Positions 1-5,106 of a stretch of DNA of 5,410 bases are shown piece after piece. Numbering within the stretch: position 1 is the first letter of the stretch; each line of letters begins with the position of its first letter. The DNA lies in contig DCAE01000136.1 in the NCBI GenBank assembly GCA_002311385.1, positions 1 through 5,410 on the forward strand, read 5' to 3'. Source of the stretch: Dehalococcoidia bacterium UBA1141 (lineage in GTDB: Bacteria > Chloroflexota > Dehalococcoidia > Lucifugimonadales > UBA3495). Under the pieces are notes generated by a model. The model searched no databases. It was not told where the DNA came from and saw only the letters and a list, made by a program, of their open reading frames with translations. Position numbers and translations under genes: made by a program.

Positions 1-168
1 CATCTTATCCGTAGCCCAATCTGACGTGCGGAGGCGACCGGCCACTTTCGCATAGAAGGTCTTCACCCGATCAGCCAAGCCATCGAGGTCGCTAATGTGC
101 TCCCGTCGCTGGCGCAGTCGGGATAGCTCGTCCCCAGTGGAGAAGGTTACCGCGATGTGGAATGGATA
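1..168 (-). pseudogene. 5'-truncated coding fragment, possibly C-terminal part of a serine recombinase; runs off left edge
   Basis: Reading the minus strand from 168 down to 1 gives 56 uninterrupted codons with a typical coding, helix-rich composition, including ELSRLRQRREHISDLDG followed by LADRVKTFYAKVAGRL. The frame is closed upstream by TAA at 169-171 and TGA at 172-174, and no ATG, GTG or TTG occurs in the first 30 codons, so the N-terminal part is missing. The stretch stays open at the window edge. An arginine-rich coiled coil leading into a 'xRVxxFxxxVxxxL' helix is reminiscent of the C-terminal region of large serine recombinases, where such a helix precedes the last strand. That identification rests on pattern only and is weak. 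It could be the tail of any coiled-coil protein. The open reading frame is seen directly; loss of the 5' part and the family are inferred. Confidence 0.35.
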
Positions 169-354
169 TTATCAATGTTTCGCAGTCCCAACGAGGGAAA
201 CCCAACCAACGCGGCGCCCGACAATATTGATAGTGCAAGGAGGCCCGTAGCGATGGGGTTTAAGCTGTTGAAACTGAACCCAGCCGAGCAGGAAGGCACT
301 GAATACGTCAATACCTGGCCGAACAAGCTAAACGAGGCCCGCTATGGTCGTTAA
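157..354 (+). CDS. small hypothetical protein, 65 aa
   Basis: A GTG start at 157 is preceded by a good Shine-Dalgarno match, GGAGAAGG at 139-146, about 10 nt upstream. The product is 65 residues. Its second half (from about residue 33, MGFKLLKLNPAEQEG, to the end, PNKLNEARYGR) has amino-acid and codon use that looks coding; the first half is richer in Asn, Pro and Ser. There is no recognisable domain, signal peptide or membrane segment. The minus strand is closed by stops in 180-350, so this is not a shadow of a minus-strand gene. Its TAA (352-354) overlaps the TAA of the convergent serine hydrolase gene (351-353). It could be a genuine small protein or the tail of a gene fused to a foreign start, because the recombinase-like fragment on the other strand also breaks at about 157-168. 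No function can be assigned. Confidence 0.35.
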   Translation: MEWILSMFRSPNEGNPTNAAPDNIDSARRPVAMGFKLLKLNPAEQEGTEYVNTWPNKLNEARYGR

Positions 355-1505
355 TGAGGTATCCCCAGAGCCTCTCGCACCGCCGTGCCTATGGGCGTCA
401 GCGGACTTTCCTCGGGTGGACCGTGGGGAACCATGCGGTTGTGTTGAACAGCGACCGCCAGCCGGTTCCCGGGGTCGGCCCAGCCCAGCGAGCCACCAGC
501 GCCGTTATGCCCGAAAGCACGAGGGTTATTCCCCATGGCGCCCATGCCGGGGCTACCAGCGAAGTGCAAGCCCCCAATGGTCCCATGATGAGGTACGCCG
601 TGCACCGGATCGTAATCACAAGGGGGACGGGGTATGTTGAATGTTCGGACCCTGTCCTCCGAAAGCAGGCGAATCCCGTCCAACTCACCGAGATTGGCCA
701 GCATTGCGTAGAACCTAGCCTGACTGCGAGCGTTCATTATCCCCTGCGCTCCTGGAATGCAGGCTCGCCGCACGTCAGAACGCCCAAACACTTCCTGGTT
801 GGTACCAACCTCCGGCGGGGATGCCCGGAACCTTAGGGATTCGGGCGGTATTCCAGGCGCTCCTGGACCGACCGGCGGCAAGTTGGTAAGCTTGGCGACC
901 CGCGGTTCGACTTCGGGTGGTATTCCTGCCCACAGGCTGTCGATGCCCAGCGGCTGGCAGATTTCTTCCTGAATGAACTTGCCGAAGGGCCTGTTTTTCG
1001 GATCGGTGCGGCGCACTACCTCACCAACGACCCAACCGAAGGTATAGGCCATGTATCCGCTTCTGGTTCCCGGCTCAAAGAGGGGATGCATGTCCGCGAT
1101 CTGCTCCACCATCCAGTCCCAGTCGCACATCAACTCTGGGGTAACCCCCACCGGCATCAAGGGCACACCGATACGATGGGTCAACGTATCGAACACTGTC
1201 CCTTTGTCTTTGCCATGCTTGCCAAATTCTGGCCAGTAATGCGCCACCGGCTCGTAGTAGTCTACTAGCCCCCGCTCAGCCTGGATGTGGAGGGCAACTG
1301 CCGTCATTGCTTTGATGTTGGAGAAGACCGGGAAGAGTGTGTCCCCATCTACTTCCCAGCCGGTGGTCTCATCCGCCAGGCCTCCCCATAAATCAATCAC
1401 CAACTCGCTGTCCAGATAGGCAGCGACCTGAATTCCAATCTCCCCACGTTCGCCGATGGCTACGTCGATAGCTTCCTGGACAATACTTTTCGAACTTGCC
1501 GCCAT
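351..1505 (-). CDS. beta-lactamase family serine hydrolase (EstB/class C-like esterase)
   Basis: The 384-residue product belongs to the serine beta-lactamase/DD-peptidase superfamily (Pfam Beta-lactamase, PF00144), in the branch with EstB-type esterases. The nucleophile motif SxxK is SNIK at residues 62-65, after a hydrophobic FPVF. The family hallmark 'LTHRxGxP' is seen as LTHRIGVP at 108-115. The Tyr motif is at Y151 in SGYMAYTFGW, where the esterase-type variant replaces YxN. The third motif is HNG at 333-335 in FGHNGAGGSLGWADP. All three catalytic elements are therefore present and the length is normal for the family. There is no signal peptide, so a cytoplasmic ester- or amide-hydrolysing role is more likely than penicillin resistance; the substrate is unknown. 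The ATG start is supported by GAGG at 1513-1516, 7 nt upstream. The gene is separated from the next minus-strand gene by 236 bp and is probably transcribed alone. Confidence 0.93.
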   Translation of the reverse strand: MAASSKSIVQEAIDVAIGERGEIGIQVAAYLDSELVIDLWGGLADETTGWEVDGDTLFPVFSNIKAMTAVALHIQAERGLVDYYEPVAHYWPEFGKHGKDKGTVFDTLTHRIGVPLMPVGVTPELMCDWDWMVEQIADMHPLFEPGTRSGYMAYTFGWVVGEVVRRTDPKNRPFGKFIQEEICQPLGIDSLWAGIPPEVEPRVAKLTNLPPVGPGAPGIPPESLRFRASPPEVGTNQEVFGRSDVRRACIPGAQGIMNARSQARFYAMLANLGELDGIRLLSEDRVRTFNIPRPPCDYDPVHGVPHHGTIGGLHFAGSPGMGAMGNNPRAFGHNGAGGSLGWADPGNRLAVAVQHNRMVPHGPPEESPLTPIGTAVREALGIPH

Positions 1506-1591
1506 AACTACGCCTCGCTATCTAATTTATTCGTTCAGATTACACTAATAGTTCGTCCTAATAATCCGTGTTACCCAGTCCATCTGTAGTG

Positions 1592-1655
1592 AGCCGTTCG
1601 GCTACGCTAAGAGACAGGTATCGGACCATCCTTCTGTCGAAGGGCTCTTCGACAG
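1592..1655. repeat. intergenic palindromic repeat (CTGTCGAA / TTCGACAG type)
   Basis: Within the non-coding spacer, 1634-1641 (CTGTCGAA) and 1648-1655 (TTCGACAG) form a perfect 8-bp stem with a 6-nt GGGCTC loop. It continues into AGGCTCAGGGGGAGCGG. About 40 bp to the left, AGCCG (1592-1596) and CGGCT (1599-1603) form a second small palindrome in 'GAGCCGTTCGGCTACGCT'. Sequences of the type TTCGACAGGCTCAGG and TTCGGCTACGCT are familiar as dispersed intergenic repeats in several bacterial genomes. Such elements are non-coding, can fold as hairpins in RNA and often sit between transcription units. Here it lies between the end of the GMC/acetamidase unit and the serine hydrolase gene. The exact borders of the repeat unit cannot be set from a single copy. 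Confidence 0.6.
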
Positions 1656-1685
1656 GCTCAGGGGGAGCGGATGCTTCTAACGGTT

Positions 1686-1712
1686 CTTGCTGAATAGGTA
1701 CTAGTCAGCAAG
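1686..1712. repeat. perfect inverted repeat, possible weak transcription-end hairpin
   Basis: CTTGCTGA (1686-1693) and TCAGCAAG (1705-1712) form a perfect 8-bp stem with an 11-nt loop. It lies about 30 nt past the stop of the acetamidase remnant in the minus-strand direction, where a transcription end would be expected. There is no T tract on either side, so it does not qualify as a standard intrinsic terminator. It may act as an RNA 3'-end stabilising hairpin, bind a dimeric regulator, or be without function. Confidence 0.35.
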
Positions 1713-1741
1713 ACTCCGGTTACGATGTCTTTCCTGGATTC

Positions 1742-2032
1742 TCATTCCCGCGGCAATATTCCTTGATTAAAGATGTCCAGCGGCATGTACAGTGTCACAC
1801 AGGCATTTCGCACGTCCGTGATCCCACTTATACGGAGCTCTATGGGGGCTACGCCCAATAAAATGTATGCCTGCTCTCCCCTGTAGCCGAAGTTGGTCAA
1901 GTAATCCATGGCCTGCAGCATCGCTTCTCGAGCAGCCAAGGTACAATCATTAAAAGCCTGCTCACTGTTCCGGAAATTGAAGCCGCTGAACGTCAGGTAC
2001 CTATTCCCAAAGAATAAAGGGTTAGTGGTCAT
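1742..2032 (-). pseudogene. C-terminal remnant of acetamidase/formamidase
   Basis: The 96 residues from the ATG at 2032 match the C-terminal part of the FmdA/AmdA acetamidase/formamidase family (Pfam PF03069), which hydrolyses acetamide or formamide to ammonia and the acid. Recognisable stretches are LAAREAMLQAMDYLTNFGYR, then GEQAYILLGVAPIELRISGI, then DVRNACVTLYMPLDIF, which is the usual order at the end of the family. Complete members have about 300-400 residues, so some two thirds, including the metal/catalytic region, are missing. In this frame a TGA at 2054-2056 closes the reading frame upstream. The ATG overlaps the GMC stop as ATGA (2029-2032); an in-frame TTG at 2041 is also possible. 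That overlap means the fragment may still be translated by coupling, but it cannot be an active amidase. It is either a pseudogene or, less likely, a retained stand-alone domain. Confidence 0.75.
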
Positions 2033-3561
2033 CTGATCCAATCCGAAACGCGCTCACCAATCAAAATAGCTGTTGCGTTTGTATTGGCTCGAACTACATC
2101 AGGCATCACCGACGTGTCTACCACCCGTATCCCCTCGAGCCCATGCACCTGGCAGTGCTGATTTACCACAGCCATTGGGTCCGATCCGGGTCCCATCTTG
2201 CATGTGCCAGACATATGTATCGCTGTGTAAAGATTCTCCAGCAACCAGGCATCCAGAGCATCATCAGAGTGCAGGTCCTCGTCCCTGGGGTTGATACGTT
2301 CCTTGATAACATCACGGTACGCATCATCCTCTATTAGCTGGACGATCAGACGTATGCCCTCACGCATTCGCTGCCGGTCCCATGAGTCCACAAGGTATCG
2401 GTAATCCAAGTGCGGTTGCACATGGGGGTCAGTGGAAGTGATCCGCAATTCTCCGGCACCAACAGGCAGTTCCAATGAACAGTTTATGCGGACACCTTCT
2501 GCCTCAAGAACATTTCCGTACATTGGGCCGGCGGGGTATGCCTGACTGATTTGCATGTCATTGCGGGCGCTGGAACCACTGGCGGTGTAACGCAGCACGG
2601 TGTGCGTCCATGGTCCTTCAAGGTCCAGGACGACATCATCTTTTACCCTATACCTTATGCTCGCTCCAGGGTGGTCTCTCAAGTTTTGGCCCACCCCATT
2701 CAATTCCTGCAATACTGGGATTCCCAAGGGACGGAGTTGGTCTGCTGGCCCGATGCCTGACAGCATCAGCAGATGGGGCGATGCGATGGCTCCGGAACTG
2801 ACTATAATCTCGTCACCTTCCACTATGAACTTCATGCCACCGCTCTCTACGTGTACGCCTGTGGCCCGTTTTCGATCAAATTGGATTTGCGTGGCTTGCA
2901 CGTTGGCCCGAACGGTCAGGTTGAGCCGGTGGCGGTTGGGGTTTAAGTGGGTCAGCGCCATACTCATTCGGACGCCATCTAAGTTGTTTTTGGGCATGAA
3001 ACCCACACCAGTCGCCTCGGGGTGGTTCATGTCTTGGACTTCTGGGAAACCCGCTGCCACACAGGCATTATAGAAGGCGGACTGTACGGCTTGCTCCTCC
3101 TCTCGTTTGTGGCGATGGATTGGAATCGGGCCGTCAAAGCCGTGAAAGTCGTCCCGGATATCCATGTCGGTTTCCATTTTCCTGAAGTAGGGCAAGACCT
3201 TAAGATAATCCCACTGATCGTTCCCCAAGGAAGCCCAGTTATCATAGTCTTCGGGGATACCACGGAGGAACGCCTGCCCATTGATGGCGCTAGAGCCGCC
3301 AACTACCTTGCCTCGCGCCACTGGGAATGGATTGGCTTGGTGGTAGGTAAGTTGGCCTTCGAATGACCAATTGAAAGGGGACCCAACCGCGGAAGCGGAT
3401 GTGCTATAGCCATATTTCAAATCATCCGGGAGATGCGCCAAATCTGGGTAGTCGGGTCCCGCCTCCAATAGCAGCACCGATCGGTTTGGGTTTTCTGATA
3501 AACGTGTGGCCAGAGCGCAACCGGCGGATCCAGCTCCGATTACTATAACGTCATACTTCAT
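2029..3561 (-). CDS. GMC family FAD-dependent oxidoreductase (choline dehydrogenase-like)
   Basis: The 510-residue product is a full-length glucose-methanol-choline oxidoreductase. The N-terminal FAD-binding Rossmann motif GAGSAG is at residues 9-14 and the LLEAG strand end at 31-35. GMC signature 1 runs around 83-106 (ARGKVVGGSSAINGQAFLRG), and signature 2 around 257-271 (GAIASPHLLMLSGIG). The C-terminal substrate domain keeps the catalytic pair: H449 in AIHMSGTCKMG and N493 in RANTNATAI, the positions of His466 and Asn510 in choline oxidase. Such enzymes oxidise primary or secondary alcohols to carbonyls with FAD; the substrate cannot be read from sequence. There is no signal peptide, so the protein is cytoplasmic. 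The ATG start has a strong AAGGAG six nt upstream. The gene is followed with an ATGA overlap by an acetamidase remnant and preceded by two coding-like micro-ORFs. Confidence 0.96.
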   Translation of the reverse strand: MKYDVIVIGAGSAGCALATRLSENPNRSVLLLEAGPDYPDLAHLPDDLKYGYSTSASAVGSPFNWSFEGQLTYHQANPFPVARGKVVGGSSAINGQAFLRGIPEDYDNWASLGNDQWDYLKVLPYFRKMETDMDIRDDFHGFDGPIPIHRHKREEEQAVQSAFYNACVAAGFPEVQDMNHPEATGVGFMPKNNLDGVRMSMALTHLNPNRHRLNLTVRANVQATQIQFDRKRATGVHVESGGMKFIVEGDEIIVSSGAIASPHLLMLSGIGPADQLRPLGIPVLQELNGVGQNLRDHPGASIRYRVKDDVVLDLEGPWTHTVLRYTASGSSARNDMQISQAYPAGPMYGNVLEAEGVRINCSLELPVGAGELRITSTDPHVQPHLDYRYLVDSWDRQRMREGIRLIVQLIEDDAYRDVIKERINPRDEDLHSDDALDAWLLENLYTAIHMSGTCKMGPGSDPMAVVNQHCQVHGLEGIRVVDTSVMPDVVRANTNATAILIGERVSDWIR

Positions 3562-3567
3562 ACCGCT

Positions 3568-3573
3568 CTCCTT
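3568..3573 (-). promoter_or_regulatory. ribosome binding site of the GMC oxidoreductase gene
   Basis: On the minus strand AAGGAG lies 6 nt before the ATG at 3561, a near-ideal Shine-Dalgarno. It immediately follows the TGA (3574-3576) of the 28-codon ORF upstream (TGAAAGGAG). Ribosomes finishing the small ORF would therefore arrive on the GMC ribosome binding site, which makes coupling possible. Confidence 0.75.
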
Positions 3574-3660
3574 TCACTGCGGAAGTCTCTTTTCTGTCCC
3601 AATAATGTCGGAGGTGAATTCTAGTTTTTCTTCTTCTTGATTGCCTTGCTCTTCAGCCAT
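3574..3660 (-). CDS. possible 28-residue micro-ORF upstream of the GMC gene
   Basis: An ATG at 3660 opens 28 codons ending in TGA at 3574-3576, only 12 nt before the GMC start. The peptide begins MAEEQGNQEEEKLEF and is strongly acidic in the first half (seven Glu in 14 residues). It has no membrane segment or known motif. No Shine-Dalgarno is visible ahead of its ATG (CTACGCTGCCCC), so independent translation would be weak. However, the start overlaps the end of another coding-like frame (ATGGCTGA, 3653-3660), which could feed ribosomes into it. It could be a leader peptide, the frame-shifted tail of the fragment at 3653-3772, or chance. Confidence 0.3.
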   Translation of the reverse strand: MAEEQGNQEEEKLEFTSDIIGTEKRLPQ

Positions 3661-3772
3661 GGGGCAGCGTAGGTGTGAGAAAGCTTCCTAAGTCAATCGG
3701 CAGCTTTATAGGTTTGGGAATATAGGGCGGGTAACGCACCCCCGGCAGGGCTAAGCGATTTTCGGCGCAACC
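3653..3772 (-). pseudogene. coding-like fragment without an assured start, unidentified
   Basis: Between TAA at 3773-3775 and TGA at 3653-3655 the minus strand is open for 39 codons and reads like protein: ALPGVRYPPYIPKPIKLP followed by IDLGSFLTPTLPHG. It is rich in Pro and aliphatic residues, unlike the usual noise of a shadow frame. The first usable start is a GTG about 12 codons in, giving 27 residues, without a proper ribosome binding site. The same frame also carries plausible protein upstream of the TAA (SPVAELAQRIFKKYF at about 3780-3825). A longer gene broken by the TAA, and by a frame change near 3655 into the acidic 28-codon frame, is a possibility. The family is not recognised. Confidence 0.22.
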
Positions 3773-3884
3773 TTAGTGGAGCCGGAAATATTTTTTGAAA
3801 ATCCTCTGGGCAAGTTCTGCAACGGGGCTATATAGTCGGACCGTTTTTGAGTCCCAAAGGAGGGTGGGCCCTAGAGGACAAAAT

Positions 3885-4117
3885 ATGAATATCAAGACGA
3901 TTCCGAGCAAAAAGGAGTATAACATCCCTGGTGGCCGCCCCGGTTGAAACGTAGACTTTAAGGCGGTTTGTGACGCCGTCCTGGGGGCAAGGAATGGCAA
4001 CGAGGAGACTGTTACAGAGGTAACTGCTCGGTTTGGGGTAAGCCGAGGGGATGGTTGCACAAGTGGGTGTACCCGGCTCTAGAGCCCACCCCCAACATGG
4101 ATAAATCCACCAGCTAG
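3885..4117 (+). pseudogene. decayed helix-turn-helix gene, transposase/integrase-like (IS481/IS3 type N-terminus)
   Basis: An ATG at 3885 sits 6 nt after GAGGA (3874-3878). The frame reads 20 codons to a TGA at 3945-3947 (a likely former TGG, in GGRPG*NVDFK). It then continues as VDFKAVCDAVLGAR and TVTEVTARFGVSRG, a clear helix-turn-helix of the kind found at the N-terminus of IS481 and related transposases ('VTEVAxxFGVSRxxLxxW'). Within GGGG at 4047-4050 the frame must shift by one base. After it, WLHKWVYPALEPTP completes the recognition helix and the following Trp. The second frame ends in TAG at 4115-4117. The catalytic DDE part is absent from the window. A single family cannot be fixed from about 75 residues; a HTH regulator is an alternative. 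The two lesions and the truncation show that it is not functional. Confidence 0.5.
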
Positions 4118-4120
4118 CTG
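4111..4120. other. 10-bp perfect palindrome at the meeting point of two gene remnants
   Basis: CAGCTAGCTG equals its own reverse complement. Its central CTAG (4114-4117) supplies the TAG stop of both facing fragments: the plus-strand helix-turn-helix frame (4115-4117) and the minus-strand Tex-like frame (4114-4116). It may be a junction scar, a former target or end of a mobile element, or coincidence. Confidence 0.5.
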
Positions 4121-4191
4121 ACGGTGGCCGCCACCTGCCCTTGGGCGAGCCTGAGTTCCTGGGCAATCTGAGGAATCGGGAAATCAATCAT
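4114..4191 (-). pseudogene. tex: N-terminal remnant of Tex (S1-domain transcription accessory protein)
   Basis: From ATG at 4191 the minus strand gives 25 codons before TAG at 4114-4116. The peptide contains IPQIAQELRLAQGQVAATVS. This matches the start of Tex/YhgF proteins, which open with a helix of the pattern 'IAxELxLxxxQVxATVxLLDEG' before the PFIARYRKE motif. Here the sequence departs from Tex right after this first helical pair; LVD follows the stop, and PFIARYRKE is nowhere downstream. Functional Tex has about 720-780 residues, so about 3 % remains. No Shine-Dalgarno is seen before the ATG. Intact Tex binds nucleic acid and influences transcription and stress tolerance; this piece cannot. 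The identification rests on a short match recognised by eye. Confidence 0.5.
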
Positions 4192-4213
4192 GTTGGTTTG
4201 AAGTAATCCGTAA

Positions 4214-4246
4214 TGAAAATAAATACTTGGGCTTCCGAGAAAGCCC
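4214..4246 (-). terminator. intrinsic terminator after the spermidine-synthase-like gene
   Basis: In the minus-strand transcript, GGGCTTT (4246-4240) pairs with GAAGCCC (4235-4229) over 7 bp, including one G-U, with a CTCG tetraloop. It is followed by AAGTATTTATTTTC, a T-rich but interrupted tail. The hairpin starts 10 nt after the TAG of the gene at 4257-4928, the expected distance. Confidence 0.6.
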
Positions 4247-4256
4247 GTGCAAGCGG

Positions 4257-4928
4257 CTAAATACGCTCGGCGATCCAGACGATGTGATGGCCTCCCTTCT
4301 TGCCTAGTTCGCGCACTGGGACTTCATCGACGTCGAACCCGACCTGGCTCAGCCTCTTGGCGAAACCAGCATCCCGGTCCGACGACCAGATGCCCAGTAT
4401 GCCGTTTGGCTTAAGGGCGGCGTGGGCTGTCTCAAGTCCGGCTATGCTGTAGAGCCAATGATTGTCCATGGACGTCAGTGCATTAGGCCCGTTGTCCACG
4501 TCTAGGAGGATGGCGCTGAAGCTGCCCCGGCTCCGTTTGATCATCTGGGCAACGTCGCCTACCTGCACCGTGACCCGCTCGTCGTCCAGAGGGTTGCCCG
4601 CCAGGTGGGCCAGCAAGCCTTGGTTCCACCGCACCACGTCCGGCACGAGTTCCATCACGAGAACTTCGGCGGTTTCGCCAAGCTCGTCCAGGGCTGACTT
4701 TAGGGTGTAGCCCATGCCCAGGCCGCCGATCAGCACCCGTGCTTCAGACGGGTCCGTGAGCTTCTTGCAAGCTAGCGTCGCCAAGGCCTGCTCTGAGGCA
4801 AAGTTGCGGCTATTCATCAACTCAAGGTTATCCGCTTGAATCGCGAACTCCTGGTCTCTCTGGTAAAGACAGAGTTCGGCTCCATGTCCGGGCGTTTGGG
4901 CCGTTTCAATCAATATCCATGGTTTCAA
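4257..4928 (-). CDS. spermidine synthase-like protein (SAM-type Rossmann fold)
   Basis: The 223-residue product has the Rossmann fold shared by spermidine synthases and class I methyltransferases. Motif I is VLIGGLGMGYTL at residues 65-76. The acidic residue after strand 2 is E93 (VMELVPDVV), GD follows strand 3 at 124-125, and AILLDVDNGP at 139-148 stands where aminopropyltransferases have their catalytic loop Asp. A short N-terminal beta region (residues 1-45, ending in LMNSRNFASEQALA) precedes the core. Length and motif order match a bacterial family often annotated as spermidine synthase, yet shorter than SpeE (about 280 residues). No polyamine gene such as speD or speA is nearby, so polyamine synthesis is unproven. 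The start is TTG at 4928, weakly supported by GTGAG six nt upstream; there is no ATG or GTG in frame back to the TGA at 5001. It has its own promoter and terminator. Confidence 0.85.
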   Translation of the reverse strand: MKPWILIETAQTPGHGAELCLYQRDQEFAIQADNLELMNSRNFASEQALATLACKKLTDPSEARVLIGGLGMGYTLKSALDELGETAEVLVMELVPDVVRWNQGLLAHLAGNPLDDERVTVQVGDVAQMIKRSRGSFSAILLDVDNGPNALTSMDNHWLYSIAGLETAHAALKPNGILGIWSSDRDAGFAKRLSQVGFDVDEVPVRELGKKGGHHIVWIAERI

Positions 4929-4976
4929 GGTCGACTCACATTCCAGTCCTTGCCGTGCGGGTAGGGCTTTGAATCT

Positions 4977-5004
4977 ATTATATGTTGTTATTTTACGGTC
5001 TCAG
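4977..5004 (-). promoter_or_regulatory. sigma-70-type promoter of the spermidine-synthase-like gene
   Basis: On the minus strand a perfect TATAAT -10 box lies at 4982-4977. CTGAGA (5004-4999), four of six matches to TTGACA, stands 16 nt upstream. Transcription would start near 4970, leaving a leader of about 40 nt before the TTG at 4928. The stretch between the boxes is AT-rich. The position directly downstream of the cupin terminator makes this an independent unit. Confidence 0.55.
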
Positions 5005-5048
5005 GAAAACCGGCTGCGTGCGATCTGAAGGCCATAGTTGGCGGAATC

Positions 5049-5080
5049 AAAAAGGGCATCCCGTTTACATCGGGACGCCC
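5049..5080 (-). terminator. intrinsic terminator of the cupin gene
   Basis: In the minus-strand transcript, GGGCGTCCCG (5080-5071) pairs with CGGGATGCCC (5063-5054) over a full 10 bp with one G-U. The loop is 7 nt and TTTTT (5053-5049) follows. This is a textbook Rho-independent terminator. It begins 27 nt after the TAA at 5107-5109, which marks where the original cupin gene most likely ended. Confidence 0.85.
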
Positions 5081-5106
5081 CTCTGCATTTCGGTGTAGAG
5101 GACTTG

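Noticed and set aside
344..1268. Several ORFs of 60-160 codons on both strands
   Set aside because: They lie inside the serine hydrolase gene, have Arg/Pro/Ser-rich low-information translations and no family signals; they are shadows of the strongly supported minus-strand frame.
2073..3366. Plus-strand and alternate minus-strand ORFs of 63-157 codons
   Set aside because: All are contained in the GMC oxidoreductase gene, whose motifs cover the full length without interruption.
3705..3734. Promoter for the GMC gene (TTACCC, 18 nt, TATAAA on the minus strand)
   Set aside because: The -10 resembles the consensus, but the -35 has only three matches and the spacing is not ideal; it does not stand out from background in this AT-richer stretch.
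3856..3864. AAAGGAGGG on the plus strand as a strong ribosome binding site
   Set aside because: No start codon lies at a suitable distance; the only plausible ATG (3885) is better served by GAGGA at 3874-3878.
3945..3947. TGA read as tryptophan in the helix-turn-helix gene (alternative genetic code)
   Set aside because: The GMC gene ends at TGA and intact genes here encode Trp by TGG; the same fragment also has a frameshift, so a plain nonsense mutation is enough.
3773..4187. Minus-strand ORFs of 95 and 119 codons
   Set aside because: Most of each is antisense to the helix-turn-helix fragment or a shifted frame of the Tex-like fragment, and the translations are low in information. Only the tail of the first (SPVAELAQRIFKKYF) looks protein-like, and it is mentioned with the fragment at 3653-3772.
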